In this document: piece by piece, positions 8,824 to 17,262 of the stretch
Position numbering within the stretch: the first letter of the stretch is position 1
How the letters are laid out: every line of letters begins with the position of its first letter
NCBI RefSeq assembly: GCF_002000085.1
Contig: NZ_MUZU01000003.1
Span: forward strand, 186,001 to 250,000
Origin: Pseudocolwellia agarivorans
GTDB taxonomy: Bacteria > Pseudomonadota > Gammaproteobacteria > Enterobacterales > Alteromonadaceae
DNA length: 64,000 nucleotides
Direction of reading: 5' to 3'
Translations under genes and position numbers: made by a program
The notes under the pieces: model-generated
Told to the model about the DNA's origin: nothing
Databases searched by the model: none
Seen by the model: only the letters and a program-made list of their open reading frames with translations

Positions 8824-10049
8824 AATGCTTGTATCCAATGACCTTGGTTAGGACGTTGCCACGATACATAGTTCACCTTGTTGTGCTTAATAATAAAGGG
8901 TCTATCAATACCATTTTTTGCTGTTTGCAATACCTCAGCTTTACCAAATGATTGACCGTAATTGGTTGAACGTTGATGCCACAATGTATGCTCTATGCCG
9001 TTAAATTGTGTCCAAACAATATCAACAATATTCCCATTAGACATAACGTTACCATAAGCGGCTTGTTTAGATAATTCACCGATTGATAAAGGAATTGAAT
9101 GCGTTGCGCCCATGTCATCAGTTTGTGCATAAAAAATACCTTTGCCTTTTTCACCTTGGTTAAACCAAACGGTGTGGTAAGTATTATTGTCATCAACTGA
9201 AATTCCCCCACCTTGGTGTGGGCAACCAGCTATATGCCAATAGTCTTGGCTATATTGCTGAATTTTTGGCTTTTCGTTTAGGGTTATCATGGCGAATTCT
9301 CGAATGTTATCTCCGAATACATGCCGCCACAAAATAGCTAAGTTGCCTGATTTGTTTTCGTCCATAGCAATTCGGCAACATTGACACGTACCGTCGGCAA
9401 GCTCTTCATTGGTAAAGCTACTTGATGTATTGTTTCTAAAATTAGCTTGAGCTAAATAAAGCGCAGATCCTTTCGATGATTTACCCTGTTTACGTAATGC
9501 GTGAGATTTACGACCATCTAACCAAACAATGCTTACATCTCCTTTTTTTGAAACATGCATTTCGTTAAAACTATGGCCCGCTAATAGGTTGTCGTTGTTC
9601 ACAGTAATAGGAGCTGAAAAGCTTTTTCCGTAGTTGTTAGAATATGAAAAACGAACATTCGCGGTATATTTTTGAGACAACGGTGAAGCCCAAGAAAAAT
9701 AAACACCATTAGCGTTATCAAAGGCTATTTTAGGTCTGTTTTCATTGCGTGCTGATACTTTTTCAGCCGGTATACCCACCTGCTTAGCTTGAGCAAAAGT
9801 AGTGCCTTTATCGAGCGATATTTGGTAGTAAATAGCACTGTCCGCCGCCCATACTCGCCATAAATCACCATTAGGTGCAAAAGCTAAAGTGACTGTTTTA
9901 GCGCATGTAATATCAACACCTTCACATACATTTTTATCTGGCTTTTCCATTGCTGCATGATTGTGTGCTGCCAGTACTGATGCAGATATACACAACAACA
10001 GCGATAACAAACTTAATACCTGTGTAATGCTTTTACTAACTGTATTCAT
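8820..10049 (-). CDS. Secreted sialidase-like (BNR) beta-propeller protein with CxCC cluster
   Basis: This 409-residue exported protein has BNR-type repeats such as SLDKGTTF, SNNYGKSF, TDDMGATH and STNYGQSF, which define a six-bladed propeller. I do not see the arginine triad needed to call it an active sialidase. A Cys-rich motif C-Q-C-C-R lies near residue 228 and two further Cys are near the N-terminus beside a His/Met-rich segment (HNHAAM). These suggest metal or haem handling rather than glycan cleavage. The start at 10049 is preceded by TGGAAA; the ATG at 10061 lacks a ribosome site. It lies between a TonB receptor and a thioredoxin-like gene in one operon. Confidence 0.72.
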   Translation of the reverse strand: MNTVSKSITQVLSLLSLLLCISASVLAAHNHAAMEKPDKNVCEGVDITCAKTVTLAFAPNGDLWRVWAADSAIYYQISLDKGTTFAQAKQVGIPAEKVSARNENRPKIAFDNANGVYFSWASPLSQKYTANVRFSYSNNYGKSFSAPITVNNDNLLAGHSFNEMHVSKKGDVSIVWLDGRKSHALRKQGKSSKGSALYLAQANFRNNTSSSFTNEELADGTCQCCRIAMDENKSGNLAILWRHVFGDNIREFAMITLNEKPKIQQYSQDYWHIAGCPHQGGGISVDDNNTYHTVWFNQGEKGKGIFYAQTDDMGATHSIPLSIGELSKQAAYGNVMSNGNIVDIVWTQFNGIEHTLWHQRSTNYGQSFGKAEVLQTAKNGIDRPFIIKHNKVNYVSWQRPNQGHWIQAL

Positions 10050-10082
10050 GTGTTTTTCCATTTAAATAATTACGTTGTTGTC

Positions 10083-10098
10083 TATACCCGTTACCAAT
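10083..10098. repeat. Solo end of the TATACCCGTTACCA miniature element
   Basis: Sixteen bases here (TATACCCGTTACCAAT) are identical to the end of the 284-bp element at 51619. The stop codon of the TonB receptor lies inside this match. No second end is seen nearby, so this is a remnant or a chance match. Confidence 0.5.
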
Positions 10099-12223
10099 TG
10101 TAGTTAAACCCGACATACAAAGTACGAGGAGCACCTGCCGAAATTGAGTTTCTACCGTAGGTATATTCAATTTCTTGAATATATGCTTTATCGGTTAAAT
10201 TAAGTACACGTGCATTTAATGTTAACTGAGGCGACACTTGGTAATAAGCTTTAAGGTTTGCAACGGTATAACCATTGTTAGTGCGTGCTTTATTGGTTGC
10301 GGGATCTGTTGAATTAGCATCGTCAAGCCAGTATTCACCAATAGATTGCACTTCTAACATGGTAGAAAGTTCAGGTAAGGTTTCAGGGCTGTATCTAAAA
10401 CGCACATTAGCAATATATTCAGGTGCTGATTGCATTTTATTACCTGAAAGATCATTACCTGAAGCATCTATAAACTCATCAAATTCATGCTTACTTTTAG
10501 TGTAAGTTACACTCATATCAAAGGTATCGGTTACTTGCCAATCAACAGCAAATTCAATACCTTTATGAATAACACGACTGGCATTGGTTAAGTAGCGCTG
10601 TCCATTTGCCTTGTAAGCATGAACAATACCGTCATCTACGTCCATATAATATATAGCGGCATCAAATGTTACCTGCTCAAAATTCGCTTTATAGCCTATT
10701 TCAAACGTGTCTGATACTTCAGGATCTACCGACTGAGCTACACCATTATCTTTTGCTGTTAAGTGAAATAAGCTCCCTGCTGTAGGTAATCTAAAACTAT
10801 TGGCATAACGAAAATAGGTACTGCTGTTAGCGTCAATATTATAATTTATACTTGCTTTAGGGCTTAAATGTGTGAAGCTGTCATCGGTATCTTCAATACT
10901 CCAATTTCCATGACCTATATCGCCGTAAACGCCTAACTTATTATCAAAATCATAGGTTGCGTAGTCAAAGCGAGCCCCTACAGTTAATACAATTTTTTCA
11001 CTTAAATGTCTGGTGTGTTGAACATAAGGCGATATGCCTGTGTAAGTTGTTGTATCGTCATAAAACTTCTCACCTTTTACAAAAGTATCTGCTCCCCAGT
11101 CGGTTGTTGTAAAGTCTAATGGTTGATACGAAAATTGATCACCATTGGTGTATTCAGCATCAAACCCCACCGTTGTTTCACTGTTCGAATCATGTTCAAA
11201 ATTAGCTAAACCTAACAAACCCAATGTAAGTACATTAGATTCAATGGCTGGCATGTTTTTGTTCCACGTAGCCGTGTAATTATTGGTGCGATAACGCGCG
11301 TAAGGAATTAATGAGTAAAACGCATCACCGCTTGATTTATCCCATTGTGTAGATAAACGCATGTATTGTGTTTTACGTAACGGGTCATTATTTAATACCG
11401 CTTCAGATAAACCTGAATTTGTGCGATCGTTCGCGTATAAGTCGTCGGTTAAACTACCCGCCATTTCTTGTTCTAAGTCTGATGCGATAAAAGACGTGGC
11501 TAGCGTTTCGTTATTATCAATATTGTATTCATGACGAATGTTAATCTCACCACGTTTTGAACCGGTATGATCACGCCAACCACCATTATTTAAATAAGAC
11601 GCTGACACTCTAATAGCATTTTTACTGTCTATTTTTTGAGAATGACTTGCTTGAACTTTGCCGTAGTCGTCTTCACCTAAGGTTACGCCTAAACTGGTTT
11701 CAGTTTCATCGGCAATAGGTTTCGACAATATATTGATGGTTGCAGCAACAGCACCTGATCCATACAAAGCAGTACCGGCACCTTTAAGTACTTCCATACG
11801 AGAAACGTTTGAGTTAAAGCTAGACCACCACAAACCATTGTGATTAAAAAAAGCGGGTGACTGTAGAGGAATATTGTCTTGCAAAAAAAGGTAATAACCA
11901 CTGGTATTCATGGGCATACGAATAGCCGTTTGATGACCTTGCCCACCTGATAACTGATTAACTAATACACCACTTATACTATTAAGTGATTCAGCAACAT
12001 GCTGGCCGTTATCAATATTAAGTTCGTCTTGTCCAATTCCATGAACCGACATAGCTAAGTCTGTATCTAACATTTCTTTACGGTTTGACGTAACAGTCAA
12101 TCGCTCAATTTGACTGGTTTTATTAGTATCAGCAATAACTTCAGGTGAGACATAAGCGAGTGTAGAGAAAGACAATGGGGCAAGAATAAGAGACAGCGCT
12201 GAGAGTTTAAATGATTGGTTCAT
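10091..12223 (-). CDS. TonB-dependent receptor, small (metal or siderophore-type)
   Basis: This 710-residue outer-membrane receptor has a signal peptide, the segment IERLTVTSNR and a plug domain with VAESLNSISGVLVNQLSG, IRMPMNTSGYYLF and VLKGAGTALYGSGAVAATIN. The barrel ends YNW, a normal terminal aromatic. Its length fits metal, haem or siderophore receptors, unlike the 957-residue receptor near 2 kb. The gene is first in an operon with the CxCC propeller (41 bases on) and the thioredoxin-like gene. A redox-active metal such as copper would explain the thiol partners, but that is inference. The stop codon falls within a 16-base match to a miniature-element end. Confidence 0.88.
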   Translation of the reverse strand: MNQSFKLSALSLILAPLSFSTLAYVSPEVIADTNKTSQIERLTVTSNRKEMLDTDLAMSVHGIGQDELNIDNGQHVAESLNSISGVLVNQLSGGQGHQTAIRMPMNTSGYYLFLQDNIPLQSPAFFNHNGLWWSSFNSNVSRMEVLKGAGTALYGSGAVAATINILSKPIADETETSLGVTLGEDDYGKVQASHSQKIDSKNAIRVSASYLNNGGWRDHTGSKRGEINIRHEYNIDNNETLATSFIASDLEQEMAGSLTDDLYANDRTNSGLSEAVLNNDPLRKTQYMRLSTQWDKSSGDAFYSLIPYARYRTNNYTATWNKNMPAIESNVLTLGLLGLANFEHDSNSETTVGFDAEYTNGDQFSYQPLDFTTTDWGADTFVKGEKFYDDTTTYTGISPYVQHTRHLSEKIVLTVGARFDYATYDFDNKLGVYGDIGHGNWSIEDTDDSFTHLSPKASINYNIDANSSTYFRYANSFRLPTAGSLFHLTAKDNGVAQSVDPEVSDTFEIGYKANFEQVTFDAAIYYMDVDDGIVHAYKANGQRYLTNASRVIHKGIEFAVDWQVTDTFDMSVTYTKSKHEFDEFIDASGNDLSGNKMQSAPEYIANVRFRYSPETLPELSTMLEVQSIGEYWLDDANSTDPATNKARTNNGYTVANLKAYYQVSPQLTLNARVLNLTDKAYIQEIEYTYGRNSISAGAPRTLYVGFNYNW

Positions 12224-12366
12224 AAGTAAATAACACGAGTTAACAAAAATAAAAAGTTAACGCTATGTTATCTACTTATGATCTATTTGAAATGTGACAA
12301 AATGTCTCACTTTTTCATTTAATTAATGAAATAGCTCTTTTTAAATCTAAAAACAGTATGAATAAC

Positions 12367-13089
12367 CTAATCAATTAAATAAACAGCGTAGATATGTTGC
12401 ACCACATCAATAGAACCAGCTTCAAACGCACCATCGACAACATTAGCAGGAGCTGATTTTAAGCTCGCCATTTCCATCATACCGCGACTTGAATACGGCG
12501 CTTCGCCTTGAATAGGCTCTTTTGATGCACGATATAATTGCCCTAAGTTTACTTCAAAGCCTTTTGCTAGATCTTTTGCTGACTGTTTAGCATCAGCAAT
12601 AGCCAGTAGCGAGGCTTTTTTATTAAGCGCTTCCATATTTGAAGCAATAAGTTGTACGCCATGCATTTCGGTAACACCAGCATTCACTAAGCTTTGTACT
12701 AGGTGTGAATAACGTTCTAAATCTTTAAGATATAGCTGAACGGAACGAGTAACTTTGTGACCTATAAACACTTGTTTACGCGTTATATTGTCGTATTGAG
12801 TTTCGCGTTGAATATATAGCTCAGACGCTGAAATGTCTTTTTTATCAAGACGGTAATCTTTCGCTATTTTGATCACTTTAGCTGATAACGTATCGGCTTC
12901 TTTTTTGGCTTTGATCAGGTCTTTATCACGCGTAGTAATTGAAAAGGATATTTTTGCCGTATCAGGCACTACGGTAATTTTTCCCGTACCTTGTACGTAA
13001 AAATGTGGCACATTGGGTAATGAAGCTGCCGCAGTAAAAAAGCTCATACAACCTAAAAGTATGATGGTGTTTCGCAGTAAATATCGCAT
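12367..13089 (-). CDS. SIMPL-domain (DUF541) periplasmic protein
   Basis: This 240-residue protein has a signal peptide of about 22 residues, then one SIMPL domain recognisable from VQGTGKITVVPDTAKISFSI near the N-terminus and the alternating strand-helix pattern to residue 238. Family members form oligomeric rings in the envelope and have been linked to oxidative stress tolerance and signalling, but their biochemistry is poorly known. AAGGA lies eight bases before the ATG. The gene follows the sigma factor operon on the same strand after a gap of 127 bases, so co-transcription is possible but not shown. Confidence 0.82.
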   Translation of the reverse strand: MRYLLRNTIILLGCMSFFTAAASLPNVPHFYVQGTGKITVVPDTAKISFSITTRDKDLIKAKKEADTLSAKVIKIAKDYRLDKKDISASELYIQRETQYDNITRKQVFIGHKVTRSVQLYLKDLERYSHLVQSLVNAGVTEMHGVQLIASNMEALNKKASLLAIADAKQSAKDLAKGFEVNLGQLYRASKEPIQGEAPYSSRGMMEMASLKSAPANVVDGAFEAGSIDVVQHIYAVYLID

Positions 13090-13216
13090 AGTGTTTCCTT
13101 TTTTATTAATGCTTAAATATCTTATAAATTATGACCCGTTTTATAACCTAGAATTCATTTAACAATTGTATCAATTTGTACATTTCATTCAGGCTCTGTT
13201 CATCTTTTTCCTTCAA

Positions 13217-13954
13217 TTATTTCCGATTAAACTGAAACTCTACCTGCAATGCTTTACCTAAAGATGATTCAGGAGCATAACGCCATTGCGATAATGCTTC
13301 TTGAGCTGATCTTTCTAGATCTCGGTTCACGTTACTCTCTACCACGGCTATGTTTTCTACCGTGCCCTCGTCAGACAAAGTATACGTAAGTTTAACTCTC
13401 CCTGACTGACGTGATGCACTATGTCGGCTTAAGTCAGGCATCACCTTAAATGTAGGATGCACGAGATGAGGTTGTAATTTATTTGGCACTAGGGCTATTG
13501 CTTCAACATTTAGACTGTTTATGCTTATTGCCTTGGCAGGTTTAGGTTTAACTTGAATGTCTCTATTAATTTCAAAGTTTCTTGTTGGCTGCTCGGCTAG
13601 CGTTTGTCGTACCTTTTTTTGTTCTTTCGGCGGCGTTACATTAATAGGCTGATTCGCTTTATCAAATTTATCTATATCAATAACTTCAACAAGTGTCATT
13701 GATTCATTTGGCGACTGTGGTGTATTTTCGGGAAGCTGTGCTAAATGATTAATTACAGCAAAAATTCCAAACGAAGCAACGCCTCCTAACATTAATATCG
13801 AAATAACTTCTTTCATTCGATACCTTTTTTTAGGTGAATTTTCTGCCACAGCTCCTTCAAAGGTTATATGAGGTGCTTGAATGTTATTTTTTCGCTGTAA
13901 ATAAAGAGCGTCGATATCTTTATCAAACTTATCGCTACCCTTTTCGGTACTCAT
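13217..13954 (-). CDS. Single-pass membrane protein with TonB C-terminal domain, sigma-factor partner
   Basis: This 245-residue protein has a cytoplasmic N-terminal stretch of about 50 residues, one membrane helix (about 52-70), a Pro/Lys-containing periplasmic linker and a TonB-type C-terminal domain (about 160-245) with GRVKLTYTLSDEGTVENI and ALSQWRYAP. Its ATG overlaps the stop codon of the ECF sigma gene (ATGA), the position usually taken by an anti-sigma factor. The cytoplasmic tail may therefore bind the sigma factor while the TonB domain senses receptor state in the periplasm. The domain calls are well supported; the anti-sigma role is inference. It could simply be a second TonB. Confidence 0.75.
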   Translation of the reverse strand: MSTEKGSDKFDKDIDALYLQRKNNIQAPHITFEGAVAENSPKKRYRMKEVISILMLGGVASFGIFAVINHLAQLPENTPQSPNESMTLVEVIDIDKFDKANQPINVTPPKEQKKVRQTLAEQPTRNFEINRDIQVKPKPAKAISINSLNVEAIALVPNKLQPHLVHPTFKVMPDLSRHSASRQSGRVKLTYTLSDEGTVENIAVVESNVNRDLERSAQEALSQWRYAPESSLGKALQVEFQFNRK

Positions 13955-14544
13955 GATGTGGTTCCTATTTTATTTTTTAAATGATTACGTGCATAACGTA
14001 ATCGGCTTTTTATGGTTTCTTGCGACTCGCTCGTTAAGTCACTTATTTGAGATAACGAAAAACCTTCTTGTTGCAATATAAAAGCTTCTTTTTGTAAAAA
14101 AGGAAGTGTTGATAAAGCTTGATTAAATTGCGCTAGTTTATCTTTTGTTTCAAGCTGTTGTTCAAGACTATTTTCAGTGGCTATTTGGTCTTCAAATTCT
14201 ATATGTTGCCATCGATTTTGTTTACGTAGTTCGTCAATTAAGGTATTTCTCGCTATGGTAAACAACCAACTTTTAACGTGAGTTGGGGTAACCGAGCTTT
14301 GCGTTTTCATGACTTTAAGCCAAGTTATTTGTACGACATCTTCTGCAGTCGCTTTGTCTGACTGACTTAATAAATAGTGATACAGAGCAAGATTAAACTC
14401 CCCAACTAATAAGCTTAAGTACTGTTTTTTACCTGTCGCAATATATTGCGCCATCACCTTTTCAGGGCTAGCGCTCATATCTACATTTGTTAGGCTGGTT
14501 TGTGTAGAATTAAACCAGCCTCTAATTTTTGAAGGTAAATTCAA
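13951..14544 (-). CDS. ECF-type RNA polymerase sigma factor
   Basis: This roughly 197-residue sigma factor has region 2 (AEDVVQITWLKVMK and SWLFTIARNTLIDELRKQ) and region 4 (LSTLPFLQKEAFILQQEGFS, then ETIKSRLRYARNHL). It directs RNA polymerase to a small regulon, probably of envelope or uptake genes. No ATG start fits; a TTG at 14544 has TAGGGA six bases upstream, while another TTG at 14559 has no ribosome site. The gene lies between a tonB gene and a TonB-domain membrane protein, overlapping the latter by four bases. Its adjacent partner probably controls its activity, but no classical zinc-binding anti-sigma motif is present. Confidence 0.85.
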   Translation of the reverse strand: MNLPSKIRGWFNSTQTSLTNVDMSASPEKVMAQYIATGKKQYLSLLVGEFNLALYHYLLSQSDKATAEDVVQITWLKVMKTQSSVTPTHVKSWLFTIARNTLIDELRKQNRWQHIEFEDQIATENSLEQQLETKDKLAQFNQALSTLPFLQKEAFILQQEGFSLSQISDLTSESQETIKSRLRYARNHLKNKIGTTS

Positions 14545-14568
14545 ATGATTCCCTAGCAAGTCAACAAT

Positions 14569-15177
14569 CTAAATTTGTTGGTCCATATTAAAATCTAATT
14601 GCACCGTTTGATGTGTTTGATATACGGTTTTTCCGTTTAATAATTTTGCTTTATATTTCCACCTTTTTAAGGCTTGTTTGGCTGCTTTATCAAATGTACG
14701 TTTAGGATAAGAGTCAAGTATTGAAATATTAACCACTTCACCTACTTTGTTAATATCGAATGCTAACTTAACCCAACCTTCAATACCATCTCGCGCTGCT
14801 GTTATCGGATATTTAGGACTAATACGTACAATAGGTCGAGCATCGTGATCGGGTTTTGTAAAAATATCTCCTGTACCTAATGTTGTTGATGGTACTTTTA
14901 CATTCACAAGTATTTCACCTATTCCATCTGTGGGTAAAGTTGGATCAATTTCAGTCATTACTTTAGGCATAGGCTCTGGTGCTTTGGGTGGTTCAGGTAG
15001 TTTTTTAACTCTGTCTACTGCCGGTTTTTCAGGTTTAGTTTGGTATACATCAACAATGACATCAGGTAATGGGTCAACAATATTAACCTCATCGCTGTTA
15101 ACTAAATACGCCATAAATACAAATAAACTAAAAGTAACAATACTCGCTAACGATATAACACTCAGTAATTTTTTCAT
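14569..15177 (-). CDS. tonB: Energy transducer TonB
   Basis: This 202-residue inner-membrane protein couples the proton-motive force to outer-membrane receptors. It has an N-terminal membrane anchor (residues 4-25), a Pro/Lys-rich linker (KPEKP, LPEPPKAPEPMPK) and a TonB C-terminal domain with PKYPITAARDGIEGWVKLAF and ALKRWKYKAK. No exbB or exbD lies nearby. GAGGA lies just upstream of the ATG. The tonB gene heads an operon with the sigma factor and the second TonB-domain protein. A miniature repeat element ends 14 bases before its start codon, so the original promoter has been displaced or now lies within the element. Confidence 0.87.
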   Translation of the reverse strand: MKKLLSVISLASIVTFSLFVFMAYLVNSDEVNIVDPLPDVIVDVYQTKPEKPAVDRVKKLPEPPKAPEPMPKVMTEIDPTLPTDGIGEILVNVKVPSTTLGTGDIFTKPDHDARPIVRISPKYPITAARDGIEGWVKLAFDINKVGEVVNISILDSYPKRTFDKAAKQALKRWKYKAKLLNGKTVYQTHQTVQLDFNMDQQI

Positions 15178-15190
15178 TTTAAATCCTCTA

Positions 15191-15453
15191 TATACCCGTT
15201 ACCATTCAAGATGCAGGTTTCAGTGGGAACTAAAAACAATTTAGGCAAGGCATTAAGTTTCAGTAATGGTTATTCCCTTACTAAAGTTAATAACGCGGCA
15301 TAAATTGTTTTTAGACCCATCGAAGAAGCGCTTGAGCAAAATCACTTCTTCGTTAATGCTTTTTATAAGGGAACGACCATTATTACAAAGCATTGCCTTG
15401 AATTGATATCGCTCAAGCACTCTGAAATAGCCTCTTGAGTGGTAACGGGTATA
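15191..15453 (-). repeat. Miniature inverted-repeat element, long copy A (263 bp)
   Basis: The element begins TATACCCGTTACCA and ends with the inverse, TGGTAACGGGTATA. Its reverse complement is nearly identical to the first 160 bases and last 55 bases of the element at 51619-51902, with a different central segment. No transposase is encoded. Its left end lies five bases from the tonB ribosome site. A frame of 84 codons running through it is not a real gene. Confidence 0.88.
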
Positions 15454-15685
15454 AAACATTAAAGAGGTGTGATCACACAACAATTGATAGTAAACATGTT
15501 CCGTCATGTTCAGATATATAACGTTTGGGAATTAAGAAAGGGGTTAAATAAATTTAACTTTTTTATAGGAGGTTTTATTTGAGAAAGAAAATAAGATAAT
15601 AATAAGTGAAAAAATCTCGTTATTACCTTATTAAAATATCATTACTGGTAAGTGGTAAAGTACAAATTAATGGATAGTATTAAAC

Positions 15686-16945
15686 TTAATCAAGCGTCGA
15701 CATTTTTTTACGCTTTTCAAAAGCAGAGCCTAATCCTTGAGAAAAATACACATCAGATTTAAGAAAGTACTCTGTGTCTCTCATTGAAGGTTCGTTTACT
15801 TCTTGGTGAAGATCGCAATCAAAACGAGCCAAAATACTGTGCCTATGTTGTCGACTACCTTGATGAGCAAAATGTGAAAGTCCCCATAAAATCCCTTTAC
15901 CATTTTTGGTATCAATAAAAGCATCTGGTATGTATGGGCCTGCAGCAACAGGCATTAAGGATACTGAGCTTTTTACTTCAAAATTTACGCCGTCGGGAGC
16001 GTATTGAATCGTGTTATTCTCGTTGCCGTGCCTAATGCTTAAAGCGGCTATACCTTCTTTCCATGGAAATAGAGTTGTTTCATGACCTGAATTTAATACA
16101 GGGTTGAGTTCATGCTTATCAAAAGGCCCTAATGGATTTTCGGCAATGGCCAAACCTTGAGCACGATGTAATATACCGCTTTTACCAAAATCAGATTTAT
16201 AATATAAGTAGATCTTGCCGTTATGTACTAATGGATAAGGGTCATGTATAGATTTAGAATCCCAAGCACCTTCAGGCCCATTAGGAATAACAACTTTATG
16301 AGTAGGTGTCCAAGGCCCTGTAGGAGAATCTGCAACTGAAACCGTTACGGGACAATCGTCTCCTCGCTTTCCTGACATTTCCATAAACCCTTGATAGTAA
16401 AGGTAGTACTTGTTTTTCCACACTAAAATATCAGGTGTAGAAACTGAACGCCAACCCACATTAGGTTTCTCAGGTCGCTTAATGGCAACACCTTGTTCTT
16501 TCCAAGTAAAACCATCTTTGCTGGTGGCATACCATACTTCGGCAAGATCCCAATCGCTAGACGGAATAACATCACTCCCCCCTTTAGCTCCTCGTGGCGG
16601 TATTGGGGTATCACGCTTTGTATACCAAACATAATATTCACCATCGACTTTGATAATTTTACTGGGATCACGACGACTAATAGTTCCGTTACCTTGTTTG
16701 TAATCAAACCCTTTTAAACGTGTGTAACGAAATAAGCTATGAAGTTCATTTTCACGATACGACGGTGCTTCATAATGCTCGTAAGCTCTTTCCATAGCTT
16801 TGCTAAGAGCCATATCAGGTTTTTTATCAGGCATATAAAATGGAAAGGGAATCAGATCTTCAGCATGAGAAACTAAAGTACAACAAAACAGTAAGCACGT
16901 TAAAAAATTTAACATCCTATTCTTATTAATTAAATGATAATACAT
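15686..16945 (-). CDS. GH117 family 3,6-anhydro-L-galactosidase-like enzyme
   Basis: This 419-residue exported enzyme resembles alpha-neoagarobiose hydrolases (AhgA/NABH), which release 3,6-anhydro-L-galactose from red-algal agar oligosaccharides. The five-bladed propeller signature includes GNGTISRRDPSKIIKVDGEY, VSTPDILVWKNKYYLYYQGF, SIHDPYPLVHNGKIYLYYKS and GPYIPDAFIDT. Several ATG codons precede the signal peptide. I chose 16945 because GAG lies seven bases after GAGATGGG spacing, and ATG 16987 or 16915 are alternatives. GH117 members also act on carrageenan or porphyran fragments, so the exact substrate is open. It stands alone downstream of an AT-rich divergent region shared with the chemoreceptor gene. 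Confidence 0.85.
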   Translation of the reverse strand: MYYHLINKNRMLNFLTCLLFCCTLVSHAEDLIPFPFYMPDKKPDMALSKAMERAYEHYEAPSYRENELHSLFRYTRLKGFDYKQGNGTISRRDPSKIIKVDGEYYVWYTKRDTPIPPRGAKGGSDVIPSSDWDLAEVWYATSKDGFTWKEQGVAIKRPEKPNVGWRSVSTPDILVWKNKYYLYYQGFMEMSGKRGDDCPVTVSVADSPTGPWTPTHKVVIPNGPEGAWDSKSIHDPYPLVHNGKIYLYYKSDFGKSGILHRAQGLAIAENPLGPFDKHELNPVLNSGHETTLFPWKEGIAALSIRHGNENNTIQYAPDGVNFEVKSSVSLMPVAAGPYIPDAFIDTKNGKGILWGLSHFAHQGSRQHRHSILARFDCDLHQEVNEPSMRDTEYFLKSDVYFSQGLGSAFEKRKKMSTLD

Positions 16946-17262
16946 AACCCATCTCATATTTATTTTAATCACACACCACTTAATCATAAAATTATCAATT
17001 TATATATAAATAACACTTGAGATTACAAAATATTACAATACAAAAATAAGGTTTAATTTAGAAAAAAGCTATACTACGGGGCATTGCTCGTACTAACAAC
17101 GACAACATTTTACTTATAAATCTCTTATGTCTTCACAATTAAAAACTTTACTTATATTTATTAAAGTTTAACTAAAAAAAGCCGACTCTACTGTCATCAT
17201 AAAATTAATCGTTTAACAATATTTTCTATGCGCTTTACTTCTCTTATTAGGATCACTATAAA
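16946..17262. other. Divergent intergenic region between GH117 and chemoreceptor genes
   Basis: About 317 AT-rich bases contain no credible gene. Promoters for both flanking genes must lie here. I see no clear operator. Confidence 0.35.

Noticed and set aside
8820-10049. Active sialidase
   Set aside because: BNR repeats are present, but I could not find the arginine triad and other catalytic residues.
12293-12310. TGTGAC and TCTCAC inverted repeat upstream of the small TonB receptor, like a CRP site
   Set aside because: The spacing between halves is wrong for CRP and the symmetry is weak.
15253-15507. Open frame of 84 codons on the reverse strand
   Set aside because: Most of it lies inside miniature element A, it has no ribosome site or family, and it is interrupted in the second copy's variable core.
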